This document shows, piece after piece, positions 7,621 through 13,152 of a DNA stretch of 13,152 nt (positions are counted from its first letter, which is position 1; each line of letters starts with the position of its first letter). The position numbers and the translations under genes are program-made. The notes beneath the pieces were generated by a model, which saw only the letters and a list, made by a program, of their open reading frames with translations, had not been told where the DNA came from and ran no database searches. The DNA is taken from the NCBI GenBank assembly GCA_022181005.1, contig BQMV01000023.1, positions 1 through 13,152 of the forward strand. Direction: 5' to 3'. Origin of the DNA: Anaerolineaceae bacterium (lineage in GTDB: Bacteria; Chloroflexota; Anaerolineae; Anaerolineales; Villigracilaceae).

Positions 7621-8748
7621 ATGACTGCCCCTTCTATTCTTCTTGTTGACGATCAAAAAGATATTGTTCGGTTATTGCATTCGACTCTGCAAACGCTCGG
7701 TCAGCGTTTAGATATTGTGGATGCGCCTTCGGGGGAAGAGGCGTTGCTTGAAGCCTCTCGTCGAAGCATAGATTTGTTGATTACCGACTATCTTTTACCG
7801 GGCATGTCGGGCGTGGAATTGATGCAAAAAGTGAAAGCGCGCAACGCCGATTTAAAAGTGATATTCATCTCCGGTATGACCAAACGTAACGCGCGCGATG
7901 AAATGCTCGATGCTGGCGCGACGGCAATCTTTGACAAACCGATTCCGCTGGCAGATTTTCTGGATGCGGTCGAGCGGAGTTTGGGGCTGGTGCGCACAAT
8001 CTTCCCGCCTGAGTTAGCGCAAGAGGCGGAAGGGAATCACGAGTCCTTGTCGGATCTGTTGAGCGGATTCCGTCGAAAGATCGAAGCGGACGCGATCTTT
8101 CTCATCAGCGACCGTGGGCGCGTGCTGGCGCGCGCGGGCGATCTGTACGACAGCAGCATGGAAGTATCCATGCTTTCCGCGCTGATAGGGATTTACAACG
8201 CGGGGCTGAAAGTTTCGCGGTTTATTCGGCAAGAACAACTGGAAAATTATCATATCTTTCGCGGCGGCGATCATGATCTCATTTTGATTCCGGTGCATTC
8301 TTCGCATGCGTTGTTGTTGGCTGGCAAGAATATCGCCGCCTCGGCGCGTATTCTAAAAACAGTGGAAGCGATGTTGTTTGTGCGCGGCGAGATAGAGCGC
8401 GCGTTGCAGTTATTAGGAGTCGCGGCGCTTCCTATCGCGCCGGTTGAACCGACTGCTAAGACAGAAGAGACGTCGCAGCGCGTCTCGCCGTTTATTCATG
8501 AGGAAGAGCCCGAACCAGATGTAGATGTGGACGCGTTGTTTACATCGGCTGGCAAGAAAACCAAAGTGAAAGATGCGAATGCGTTTTGGGATGAGGCGGC
8601 TGAAAAAGCCGGCAGCATTCCGCTTGCTCCGGATATGATCTCCTTTGAAGAAGCGAACAAACTGGGGCTAGCTCCCGATCGCGAAGGGTTGACAATTCCC
8701 CGCCCAACCAGCGGCGAACTGAGGCTGAGGGCGTCGAAGAAAAAATAG
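7621..8748 (+). CDS. Response regulator: receiver plus Roadblock/LC7-like domain and acidic tail
   Basis: A 375-residue cytoplasmic signalling protein. Residues 4-122 are a complete CheY-like receiver: acidic pair D10-D11, phospho-acceptor D56 in ITDYLLPGMSG, switch S84, and K106 in the DKP motif. Residues about 143-266 hold AIFLISDRGRVLARAGD and a later LILIPVHSSHALLLAG; this strand-helix layout resembles Roadblock/LC7 domains (a degenerate GAF-like domain is an alternative), an inference from pattern only. From about 270 the chain is acidic and low in complexity (EEEPEPDVDVD), probably disordered, with a basic end (RLRASKKK). There is no DNA-binding or enzymatic output domain, so it probably acts by protein contact, perhaps on a small GTPase or polarity system. 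No histidine kinase is adjacent. The Shine-Dalgarno sequence is weak; a TTGACG lies at 7568-7573 but no well-spaced -10 box follows. Confidence 0.85.
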   Translation: MTAPSILLVDDQKDIVRLLHSTLQTLGQRLDIVDAPSGEEALLEASRRSIDLLITDYLLPGMSGVELMQKVKARNADLKVIFISGMTKRNARDEMLDAGATAIFDKPIPLADFLDAVERSLGLVRTIFPPELAQEAEGNHESLSDLLSGFRRKIEADAIFLISDRGRVLARAGDLYDSSMEVSMLSALIGIYNAGLKVSRFIRQEQLENYHIFRGGDHDLILIPVHSSHALLLAGKNIAASARILKTVEAMLFVRGEIERALQLLGVAALPIAPVEPTAKTEETSQRVSPFIHEEEPEPDVDVDALFTSAGKKTKVKDANAFWDEAAEKAGSIPLAPDMISFEEANKLGLAPDREGLTIPRPTSGELRLRASKKK

Positions 8749-8779
8749 GAGAATGCGTTTGCCGCGATGCAAAACCGTA

Positions 8780-8808
8780 TTGCTTCATAGAAATCGCTGT
8801 GATACAAT
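8780..8808 (+). promoter_or_regulatory. Promoter of tRNA-Gln
   Basis: TTGCTT (8780-8785) and TACAAT (8803-8808) have the ideal 17-base spacer, and a TG one base upstream of the -10 makes it an extended -10 too. It ends 11 bases before the tRNA. It is the best-formed promoter in the window and may also drive glmU by read-through. Confidence 0.8.
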
Positions 8809-8819
8809 GTGCGCCTTAC

Positions 8820-8893
8820 AGGGGCGTGGTGCAACGGCAGCACACCAGCCTTTGGAGCTGTGGATCTTGGTTCGAGTCCAGGCGCCCCTGCCA
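8820..8893 (+). tRNA. trnQ: tRNA-Gln (anticodon UUG), CCA encoded
   Basis: A full cloverleaf can be folded by eye. The 7-bp acceptor stem AGGGGCG (8820-8826) pairs perfectly with CGCCCCT (8883-8889), followed by discriminator G and an encoded CCA (8891-8893). The D-arm stem is GTG/CAC, the anticodon loop is CTTTGGA giving anticodon TTG (glutamine, CAA codons), and the T-arm has stem CTTGG/CCAGG around TTCGAGT. The anticodon stem CCAGC/GCTGT has one non-pairing outer position (C-U). It lies between a strong promoter and a terminator-like hairpin, with glmU 84 bases downstream on the same strand. Confidence 0.95.
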
Positions 8894-8896
8894 ATT

Positions 8897-8919
8897 CCCG
8901 CGATTGCGGGGCTTCTTTT
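8897..8919 (+). terminator. Terminator-like hairpin directly after tRNA-Gln
   Basis: CCCGC (8897-8901) pairs with GCGGG (8906-8910) around loop GATT, followed by GCTTCTTTT. It is a short GC stem with a modest U-tract, suited to ending the tRNA transcript with partial efficiency. Its right arm is also part of a competing 7-bp pairing with 8942-8948. Confidence 0.6.
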
Positions 8920-8923
8920 GTAG

Positions 8924-8965
8924 AAAGGATTTGTCGCCAATGCCCCGCGCGCAAATCCTTTTTTT
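8924..8965 (+). terminator. Second terminator-like hairpin in the glmU leader
   Basis: AAAGGATTTG (8924-8933) pairs perfectly with CAAATCCTTT (8952-8961), with an 18-base loop, and the right arm runs into seven T residues (8959-8965). It ends only 12 bases before the glmU ATG, so a transcript starting upstream must pass it to express glmU. The loop contains GCCCCGC (8942-8948), which can instead pair with GCGGGGC (8906-8912); that pairing cannot coexist with either hairpin. This is the layout of an attenuator, but no ligand or leader peptide is evident. Confidence 0.6.
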
Positions 8966-8977
8966 GTTCGAGGTGAA

Positions 8978-10345
8978 ATGAAAGTAACCGCCGTTCTCCT
9001 TGCCGCAGGGCAGGGCACTCGCATGAAATCGGCTTTGCCGAAAGTGTTGCATCCGTTGTGCGGCAAGCCGATGGTTTGGCATGTGCTGGAAGCGTTGAAA
9101 CAAGCCGCGACCGAAACGCCGGTTGTGGTGATCGGTCACGGCGCGGATGAGGTGAAAAAATACCTGGGGGATTCGGCCGCTTGCGTGTTGCAGGAACCCC
9201 AACTCGGCACAGGTCACGCGGCGATGCAAGCCGAATCCCTGCTCAAACATAAAACGGATTTGGTCATCGTCACCTATGCGGATATGCCTCTCTTGCGCGG
9301 CGAAACATTCGCGCGACTCGTGGAAACCCAACGCCTCAACCCCGGACCGTTCAGCCTGATCACCGTTTTCGCCGACGATCCTCACGGCTTCGGGCGGATC
9401 CTGCGCAACGCCGATGGGACAGTCTCTGCCATCGTCGAAGAATATGTTGCCACGCCGGAACAGCAAAAAATCAAAGAGTTGAACGTCGGCGCGTACTGCT
9501 TCAATGCGGACTGGCTGTGGGACGCGTTGCATCGCATCCCGAAGAATGAGAAAAAAGGCGAGTATTACCTGACCGACGTGGTCGAACTCGCGGTGAAAGA
9601 TAACCTGCCTGTGCAGGCGGTCGTCCACGATGATTTTAGCGAGACGATCGGGATCAACACGCGCGTCCATCTTGCCGAAGCCGAAGCCGCCATGCGGATG
9701 CGGATCAACCGTGAGCACATGTTGAACGGCGTGAGCATGACCGACCCCGCCTCCACGTACATTGACGCGGGCGTGAAGATCGGCAAGGATACGACCATCA
9801 TGCCGAACACGTATCTTCACGGCGCGACGGAGATCGGCGAAGGGAATGTGATCGGACCAAACACGATCATCCGCGATTCGAAAATTGGGAATCACTGTAA
9901 AGTTTTGGCATCCGTGCTGGAAGGCGCAACGCTCGAAGACGATGTGGACATGGGTCCGTTCGCGCGGTTGAGGAAGGGCGCGCATTTGAAGAGTCACGTC
10001 CACATGGGGAACTTCGGCGAGGTGAAAGATTCCACGCTCGAAGAAGGCGTGAAGATGGGACACTTCTCGTATATCGGCAACGCGAAGATCGGCGCGAACA
10101 CGAACATCGGCGCGGGGACAGTCACCGCGAATTACGACGGCGAGAATAAACTCCCCACCGAGATCGGCGAGGATGTCTTCATCGGCGTGGATACGATGCT
10201 GGTCGCTCCGCTGAAACTTGGCGATGGCGCGCGCACGGGAGCGGGAGCGATCGTGACGAAGAACGTGGCGGAAGATACGCTCGTCGTCGGCATGCCCGCG
10301 CGCCCCATCAAAAAAGTGGAAAGAAGAAAGATGAAGGCTAAGTAA
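8978..10345 (+). CDS. glmU: Bifunctional UDP-GlcNAc pyrophosphorylase / GlcN-1-P acetyltransferase GlmU
   Basis: Makes UDP-N-acetylglucosamine in the cytoplasm: acetyl-CoA-dependent acetylation of glucosamine-1-phosphate (C-terminal domain), then uridylyl transfer from UTP (N-terminal domain). The product feeds peptidoglycan and surface glycan synthesis. The 455-residue length matches E. coli GlmU. The nucleotidyltransferase signature LAAGQGTRMKSALPKVLH is at 8-25, metal-binding D102 in YADMPL and N227 in GIN fit the E. coli residues D105 and N227, and GTGHA and NVGAYCF are present. The left-handed beta-helix hexapeptides fill the second half, with catalytic H362 in GHFSYIG (family usually NHLSYIG) and NYDG at 385-388. 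A GAGG lies 4 bases before the ATG at 8978. No separate promoter is seen after tRNA-Gln, so read-through from the tRNA promoter is likely. Confidence 0.97.
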   Translation: MKVTAVLLAAGQGTRMKSALPKVLHPLCGKPMVWHVLEALKQAATETPVVVIGHGADEVKKYLGDSAACVLQEPQLGTGHAAMQAESLLKHKTDLVIVTYADMPLLRGETFARLVETQRLNPGPFSLITVFADDPHGFGRILRNADGTVSAIVEEYVATPEQQKIKELNVGAYCFNADWLWDALHRIPKNEKKGEYYLTDVVELAVKDNLPVQAVVHDDFSETIGINTRVHLAEAEAAMRMRINREHMLNGVSMTDPASTYIDAGVKIGKDTTIMPNTYLHGATEIGEGNVIGPNTIIRDSKIGNHCKVLASVLEGATLEDDVDMGPFARLRKGAHLKSHVHMGNFGEVKDSTLEEGVKMGHFSYIGNAKIGANTNIGAGTVTANYDGENKLPTEIGEDVFIGVDTMLVAPLKLGDGARTGAGAIVTKNVAEDTLVVGMPARPIKKVERRKMKAK

Positions 10346-10396
10346 TACGCAGTACGCAATACGGAATACTGCGTATTGCGTACTACGTATTGCGTA
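10346..10396 (+). repeat. Palindromic cluster of a TACGCAATACG-like word
   Basis: Immediately after the glmU stop, TACGCAGTACGCAATACG (10346-10363) faces CGTATTGCGTACTACGTA (10372-10389) as an 18-bp inverted repeat with one mismatch and an 8-base loop. The word CGTATTGCGTA also occurs twice directly (10372-10382 and 10386-10396). Transcribed, it would form a long hairpin that could act as a 3' end or RNA-stability element for glmU, but it has no U-tract. It looks like a dispersed intergenic repeat; copy number cannot be judged here. Confidence 0.75.
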
Positions 10397-10397
10397 A

Positions 10398-10536
10398 GAG
10401 AGTGTTTCTTAAGTCTGAATCGCGCGTACGAAAAGAGCATTCACCACAGAGAACACGGAGTCCACAGAGGATTCTAAAAGGTTTTCTCGGTGATCTCAGT
10501 GTTCTCTGTGGTAAAAAGCCTTTAAGAAACAGTCTC
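10398..10536 (+). mobile_element. 139-bp nested inverted-repeat element (MITE-like candidate), non-coding
   Basis: Outer arms GAGAGTGTTTCTTAA (10398-10412) and TTAAGAAACAGTCTC (10522-10536) are inverted repeats matching at 14 of 15 positions, with TAA directly outside each (10395-10397, 10537-10539), a possible target-site duplication. Inside is a second, perfect 14-bp inverted repeat ACCACAGAGAACAC (10443-10456) / GTGTTCTCTGTGGT (10499-10512) that continues as an imperfect stem through most of 10443-10512. No open reading frame is inside. It ends 2 bases before the AGGA that serves cdd. The CACAGAGAACAC words recall repeats I have seen in many bacterial genomes, which supports a dispersed element, but mobility is inferred. 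Confidence 0.5.
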
Positions 10537-10549
10537 TAAGGAAAACGTT

Positions 10550-10957
10550 ATGACAATCACTCAGCATGATAAACAATCTCTGATCGATCTTGCAAACATG
10601 GCGCGAAAAGGCGCGTATGTGCCGTATTCTCATTACCCCGTTGGCGCGGCGCTGCGGACGAAGTCTGGCAAAACATACACCGGCGTAAATATCGAGAATG
10701 CCGCGTATCCGCAGACCATGTGCGCGGAACGTGTCGCCATCTTCAAAGCGGTTTCAGAAGGCGAAAAAGAATTTGAAGTTATTGCTGTGGTAACAGACAA
10801 TGGCGGCTCTCCGTGCGGAGGCTGCCGCCAGGTGATGGCGGAGTTTGGACTCGATACGATTGTTTTATTGGCGGATAAAAATGGCAGCCTTATGAAAGAA
10901 GCGACCGTGAAAGAACTTCTGCCCGAGGCGTTTACGCCGGAGAAATTGAAAACGTAA
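10550..10957 (+). CDS. cdd: Cytidine deaminase
   Basis: Hydrolytic deamination of cytidine and deoxycytidine to the uridine forms, in pyrimidine salvage, in the cytoplasm. The 135-residue length is that of the small homotetrameric class. Zinc ligands are C58 in the CAE motif and C89 and C92 in PCGGCRQ; E60 is the catalytic proton shuttle. The substrate-binding segment YSHYPVGAAL (26-35) and the NIENAAYP stretch (47-54) are typical. The ATG at 10550 has AAGGA 7 bases upstream (10538-10542), directly after the right end of the nested repeat element. It is probably expressed separately from glmU, but no promoter is obvious in the gap, and recO follows after 56 bases. Confidence 0.96.
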   Translation: MTITQHDKQSLIDLANMARKGAYVPYSHYPVGAALRTKSGKTYTGVNIENAAYPQTMCAERVAIFKAVSEGEKEFEVIAVVTDNGGSPCGGCRQVMAEFGLDTIVLLADKNGSLMKEATVKELLPEAFTPEKLKT

Positions 10958-10981
10958 GGCGAGGTTTATCTCACTGCGCAT

Positions 10982-11000
10982 GGGCGGGAAAACTCCGCCC
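10982..11000 (+). repeat. Short GC hairpin between cdd and recO
   Basis: GGGCGG (10982-10987) and CCGCCC (10995-11000) form a 6-bp stem around GAAAACT. It is followed by CTACAAC, not a U-tract, so it is not a convincing terminator. It could be a small dispersed repeat or a stem that affects recO translation, 13 bases before its start. Confidence 0.5.
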
Positions 11001-11013
11001 CTACAACAATCCC

Positions 11014-11787
11014 ATGCCCCAACCAAAATTCCGTTCCCTGCGCGTGGATGCGGTGGTGCTTCGTCACAGCGATTACGGCGAAGCCGACCGACTTCTCACG
11101 CTGTATACGCGCCAACGCGGAAAGATGCGCGTGATCGCCAAAGGCGCGCGCAAGATCGCCTCGCGCAAGGCGGGTCATATCGAACCGTTCACACACGTCA
11201 AACTGCAACTCGCCGCCGGGCGAGATATGTTCATTCTCACGCAAGCTGATACGGTGGATGCCTATCTGCCTTTGCGCGACAATCTGCTTCTGCTTAGCCA
11301 TGCTGCCTATGCGGTTGAACTCTTAGACCGCTTTACCTATGAAAATAATGATGTTGAAAACCCGGCGATCTTTCGCTTGCTGACAGACACCCTCTCGCGC
11401 CTCGCTTCCGGCGTGGACGTTTGGCTGGTCCTGCGCTTCTACGAGATGCGCCTCCTCGACCAACTCGGCTTTCGCCCGCAACTCTTCGAGTGCGTCAACT
11501 GCGGGCGCGCGATTCAACCCGAGGATCAGTTCTTCTCGTTCAATGCCGGCGGAGTCGTCTGTCCGCGCTGTGGGCAGAGACTAAAGCATTTGCGCCCGAT
11601 CTCGCTGGAAGCGTTGAAGTACCTCCGCCATTTTCAACGGAGCAGTTACGCCGAAGCCTCGCGCGCCCGTCCCGACGCCGACGCACAGCGCGAAACCGAA
11701 ACGCTGATGCAAGGATATTTCACATATCTGCTCGAACGCGAATTAAACACGCCGGGCTTTCTCAAAAGAGTTAAAGCTGGCTTGTAA
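11014..11787 (+). CDS. recO: DNA repair protein RecO
   Basis: Recombination mediator that, in the RecFOR pathway, helps load RecA on SSB-coated single strands. The 257-residue length is typical. The N-terminal OB-fold is recognised from RSLRVDAVVLRHSDYGEADRLL, then LYTRQRGKMRVIAKGARK, a stretch highly typical of RecO; a helical domain follows. The zinc finger is intact: C160-x2-C163 (CVNCG) and C183-x2-C186 (CPRCG). The ATG at 11014 gives the expected N-terminus but has no Shine-Dalgarno sequence (upstream CTACAACAATCCC), so initiation may be leaderless-like, weak, or coupled to cdd. A strong terminator lies 23 bases after the stop. Confidence 0.95.
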   Translation: MPQPKFRSLRVDAVVLRHSDYGEADRLLTLYTRQRGKMRVIAKGARKIASRKAGHIEPFTHVKLQLAAGRDMFILTQADTVDAYLPLRDNLLLLSHAAYAVELLDRFTYENNDVENPAIFRLLTDTLSRLASGVDVWLVLRFYEMRLLDQLGFRPQLFECVNCGRAIQPEDQFFSFNAGGVVCPRCGQRLKHLRPISLEALKYLRHFQRSSYAEASRARPDADAQRETETLMQGYFTYLLERELNTPGFLKRVKAGL

Positions 11788-11810
11788 GTTGTCTTAGTAT
11801 TCTTAAAATG

Positions 11811-11860
11811 AAAGGCAGGCTTTCGAAGCGCGCAAGCGCGTCAAAAAGCCTGCCTTTTTT
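11811..11860. terminator. Strong terminator between convergent genes
   Basis: A perfect 13-bp stem (AAAGGCAGGCTTT at 11811-11823, AAAGCCTGCCTTT at 11845-11857) is capped by an inner CGCG-rich stem (11829-11840) and followed by TTTTTT on the + strand, 23 bases after the recO stop. On the minus strand the A/T-flanked stem could also end the convergent beta-helix gene, though its U-tract there is interrupted (TTTCATTTT). Confidence 0.9.
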
Positions 11861-11893
11861 GTCCGCTCTACTTTCGGCGGAGATAGGGTGTAA

Positions 11894-13152
11894 CTATGGC
11901 TGACTGGTTAGGATCGTGATGCCCGGTTGAGTTGATACCTCGATATTCTTCTTTACAAGAACGCCCGGTAAAGCGACCCAAGAGGCGACACTTTCATCCC
12001 AGCGCTGAGGTATGCCGGTCTTGGCTGGATAAGAAATAATGATCTGGGCGTTTGCCGGTAGAATGTCGATGCGCTCGCCGTCTTTGAAGAGCAATATTTC
12101 AACGCCATACAAGATAGTCTGATCGCCCAGCATAGAGAACTTCGCCTGACTTTCTTTGATCGGATTCACGACGATCTTATAACCGCATAATCCGATGAAA
12201 GTTAAATCCATACGGTTGAAAGTGTAATGTGCTTGAGGGTTGTCACAACGAACGAAGTCGGAGAAGCCGCTTCCAAATGCAGGCGTAGGAGTGGACGGTG
12301 TGGGAGTGGGCGGCGTGGGGGTAGGAGGCGTGGGGGTAGGAGGCGTGGGGGTAGGAGGCGTGGGAGTAGGAGGCGTGGGAGTGAAGAACGGATCGGCAGT
12401 GAGCCAATTATCATATAAGATGCAATCCGAAACGTCGCCGCCTAAGCCGGAGGGATTGGATAAGTTTCTAGCAGTGTCGCAATTATCCGCTGCCGCGTTT
12501 GTGTCGAGCGGTCCGCTTGCGTCGCCCCACCAATTGCCTTGCAGATCAACATTATAAATGCCGAAATATGCAGGATCGCTGTTGTACCAGTTTAGGCTTC
12601 CTTGCGCGATGGCGGCGGCATAGAGATTTTGTCCGGTGATCGAGTTGCCTGTGCCGCTGACGTTCAATATGCAGTCGCCGCCCGCGCCGCTGCAATCATA
12701 CGAAGAATAGTATTCTCCCGCGCCGTTTGATTCAAAATAGAATCCATAATCTCCGCCGCTGATTACATTGTCGTTAAACACGGCGCTCGCGTCGCTGAAG
12801 AAAAATCCCCAAACGTCGGTGGTAACATAAGCGCCGACCCCGCCAGCGGACACTGCTACTTGGTTATCTGAAAATGTGACGGTATTGAGCGAATCGCCCC
12901 AGCCGTTGCCGGCAAGCGTTAAGCCAGTTGCTACGCCGGAAATAGTGTTGTTGGTCACGCTAATCGGTTCGTAAGGAGCGAACACAAAAACGCCGTATGA
13001 GTTTGCGCGACCGTTCGAAATTGTATTCCCGCTAATCGTATCTGCGCCGCCTGAGTTATCCGTATGAATTCCCGTATTCATATCTGAGACCGTATTATTC
13101 AACACTTGCATACCTTGAGAGTAATTAGCGGCGATGCCGTCATTGACTTGCG
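11894..13152 (-). CDS. Secreted/surface right-handed beta-helix protein with PTPPT linker, 5' end outside window
   Basis: The frame stays open to the right edge, so the N-terminus and any signal peptide are missing; the ATG at 13111 is internal (upstream residues GIAANYSQG continue the repeat pattern). The visible N-terminal part repeats NNT(V/I)S-type coils (VLNNTVSDMNTGI, ISGNTISNGRANSYGV, VTNNTISGVATGL), the parallel beta-helix repeat of NosD/periplasmic copper-binding-like and DUF1565-like proteins. It includes GNWWGDASGP, a motif common in that group. Counting from 13111, residues about 242-277 are a (PTPPT)n linker encoded by a 15-bp tandem repeat. A C-terminal beta-rich domain (about 278-405) with PANAQIIISYP and a possible disulfide pair follows. 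There is no LPXTG motif or C-terminal membrane helix, so its anchoring is unknown. It may be an adhesin, a glycan-binding or a polysaccharide-lyase-like protein; no catalytic residues can be named. Confidence 0.85.
   Translation of the reverse strand, partial: QVNDGIAANYSQGMQVLNNTVSDMNTGIHTDNSGGADTISGNTISNGRANSYGVFVFAPYEPISVTNNTISGVATGLTLAGNGWGDSLNTVTFSDNQVAVSAGGVGAYVTTDVWGFFFSDASAVFNDNVISGGDYGFYFESNGAGEYYSSYDCSGAGGDCILNVSGTGNSITGQNLYAAAIAQGSLNWYNSDPAYFGIYNVDLQGNWWGDASGPLDTNAAADNCDTARNLSNPSGLGGDVSDCILYDNWLTADPFFTPTPPTPTPPTPTPPTPTPPTPTPPTPTPSTPTPAFGSGFSDFVRCDNPQAHYTFNRMDLTFIGLCGYKIVVNPIKESQAKFSMLGDQTILYGVEILLFKDGERIDILPANAQIIISYPAKTGIPQRWDESVASWVALPGVLVKKNIEVSTQPGITILTSQP
12282..12386 (-). repeat. 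Seven-copy 15-bp tandem repeat coding the PTPPT linker
   Basis: Seven adjoining 15-base units, best GGCGTGGGGGTAGGA on the + strand; units 3-5 (12312-12356) are identical and the outer ones carry one to several changes. Each unit encodes five residues of the Pro/Thr linker on the minus strand, so gain or loss of units keeps the frame. The identical central copies suggest recent slippage or expansion. Confidence 0.9.

Noticed and set aside
8816..10063. A 415-codon open frame on the minus strand opposite the tRNA and glmU
   Set aside because: It runs antisense to an unmistakable GlmU and through the tRNA; the peptide is rich in His, Arg and Phe with no recognisable domain, as expected from the mirror of GC-rich codon use.
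12282..12386. Possible CRISPR array
   Set aside because: The 15-bp units are directly adjoining with no spacers and lie inside a coding sequence.
12227..12557. Plus-strand open frames with GVGVGG or RRGGRR repeats
   Set aside because: They are the antisense readings of the 15-bp repeat that codes the PTPPT linker of the minus-strand beta-helix protein.
13109..13111. ATG at 13111 as the start of the beta-helix protein
   Set aside because: The frame remains open to the window edge and the upstream residues continue the same repeat pattern; no signal peptide follows the ATG.

Overview
The window most resembles a monoderm, probably anaerobic member of the Chloroflexota (class Anaerolineae). This is inference from gene style: an abundance of oligopeptide-type ABC transporter genes, a substrate-binding lipoprotein with a Pro/Thr linker, a secreted beta-helix protein with a PTPPT linker, and moderate GC. 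No rRNA or other decisive marker is present. All genes except the last lie on the + strand.

Positions 1-7528 are a transporter region. A permease (OppC/DppC type, its start beyond the left edge) is followed tightly by two ATPase genes of the OppD and OppF type. A two-helix membrane protein is coupled to the second ATPase by a TAATG overlap. A clear intrinsic terminator ends that operon. Next comes a large family 5 solute-binding lipoprotein, then, behind its own extended -10 promoter, a second OppD/OppF-type ATPase pair with no permeases beside it. All four ATPases keep full nucleotide-binding motifs and a C-terminal four-cysteine motif. The substrate could be peptides or oligosaccharides and cannot be decided here.

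Positions 7621-8748 encode a response regulator with an intact receiver domain, a middle domain that looks like Roadblock/LC7, and an acidic tail but no DNA-binding domain. A well-formed promoter follows, then tRNA-Gln(UUG) with encoded CCA, then a short leader with two terminator-like hairpins and a competing third pairing, and then glmU (UDP-GlcNAc synthesis for the cell wall).

The 204-base gap after glmU is not empty: it holds a palindromic cluster of a TACGCAATACG-like word and a 139-bp nested inverted-repeat element that ends just before the ribosome binding site of cdd (cytidine deaminase). recO (recombinational repair) follows. A strong terminator separates it from a convergent, right-truncated minus-strand gene for a surface or secreted right-handed beta-helix protein with a 15-bp tandem repeat coding its linker.

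Most of the window is ordinary. I see no clear undescribed multi-gene system. The most unusual parts are the small nested repeat element, the tRNA-glmU leader, and the doubled ATPase pairs.
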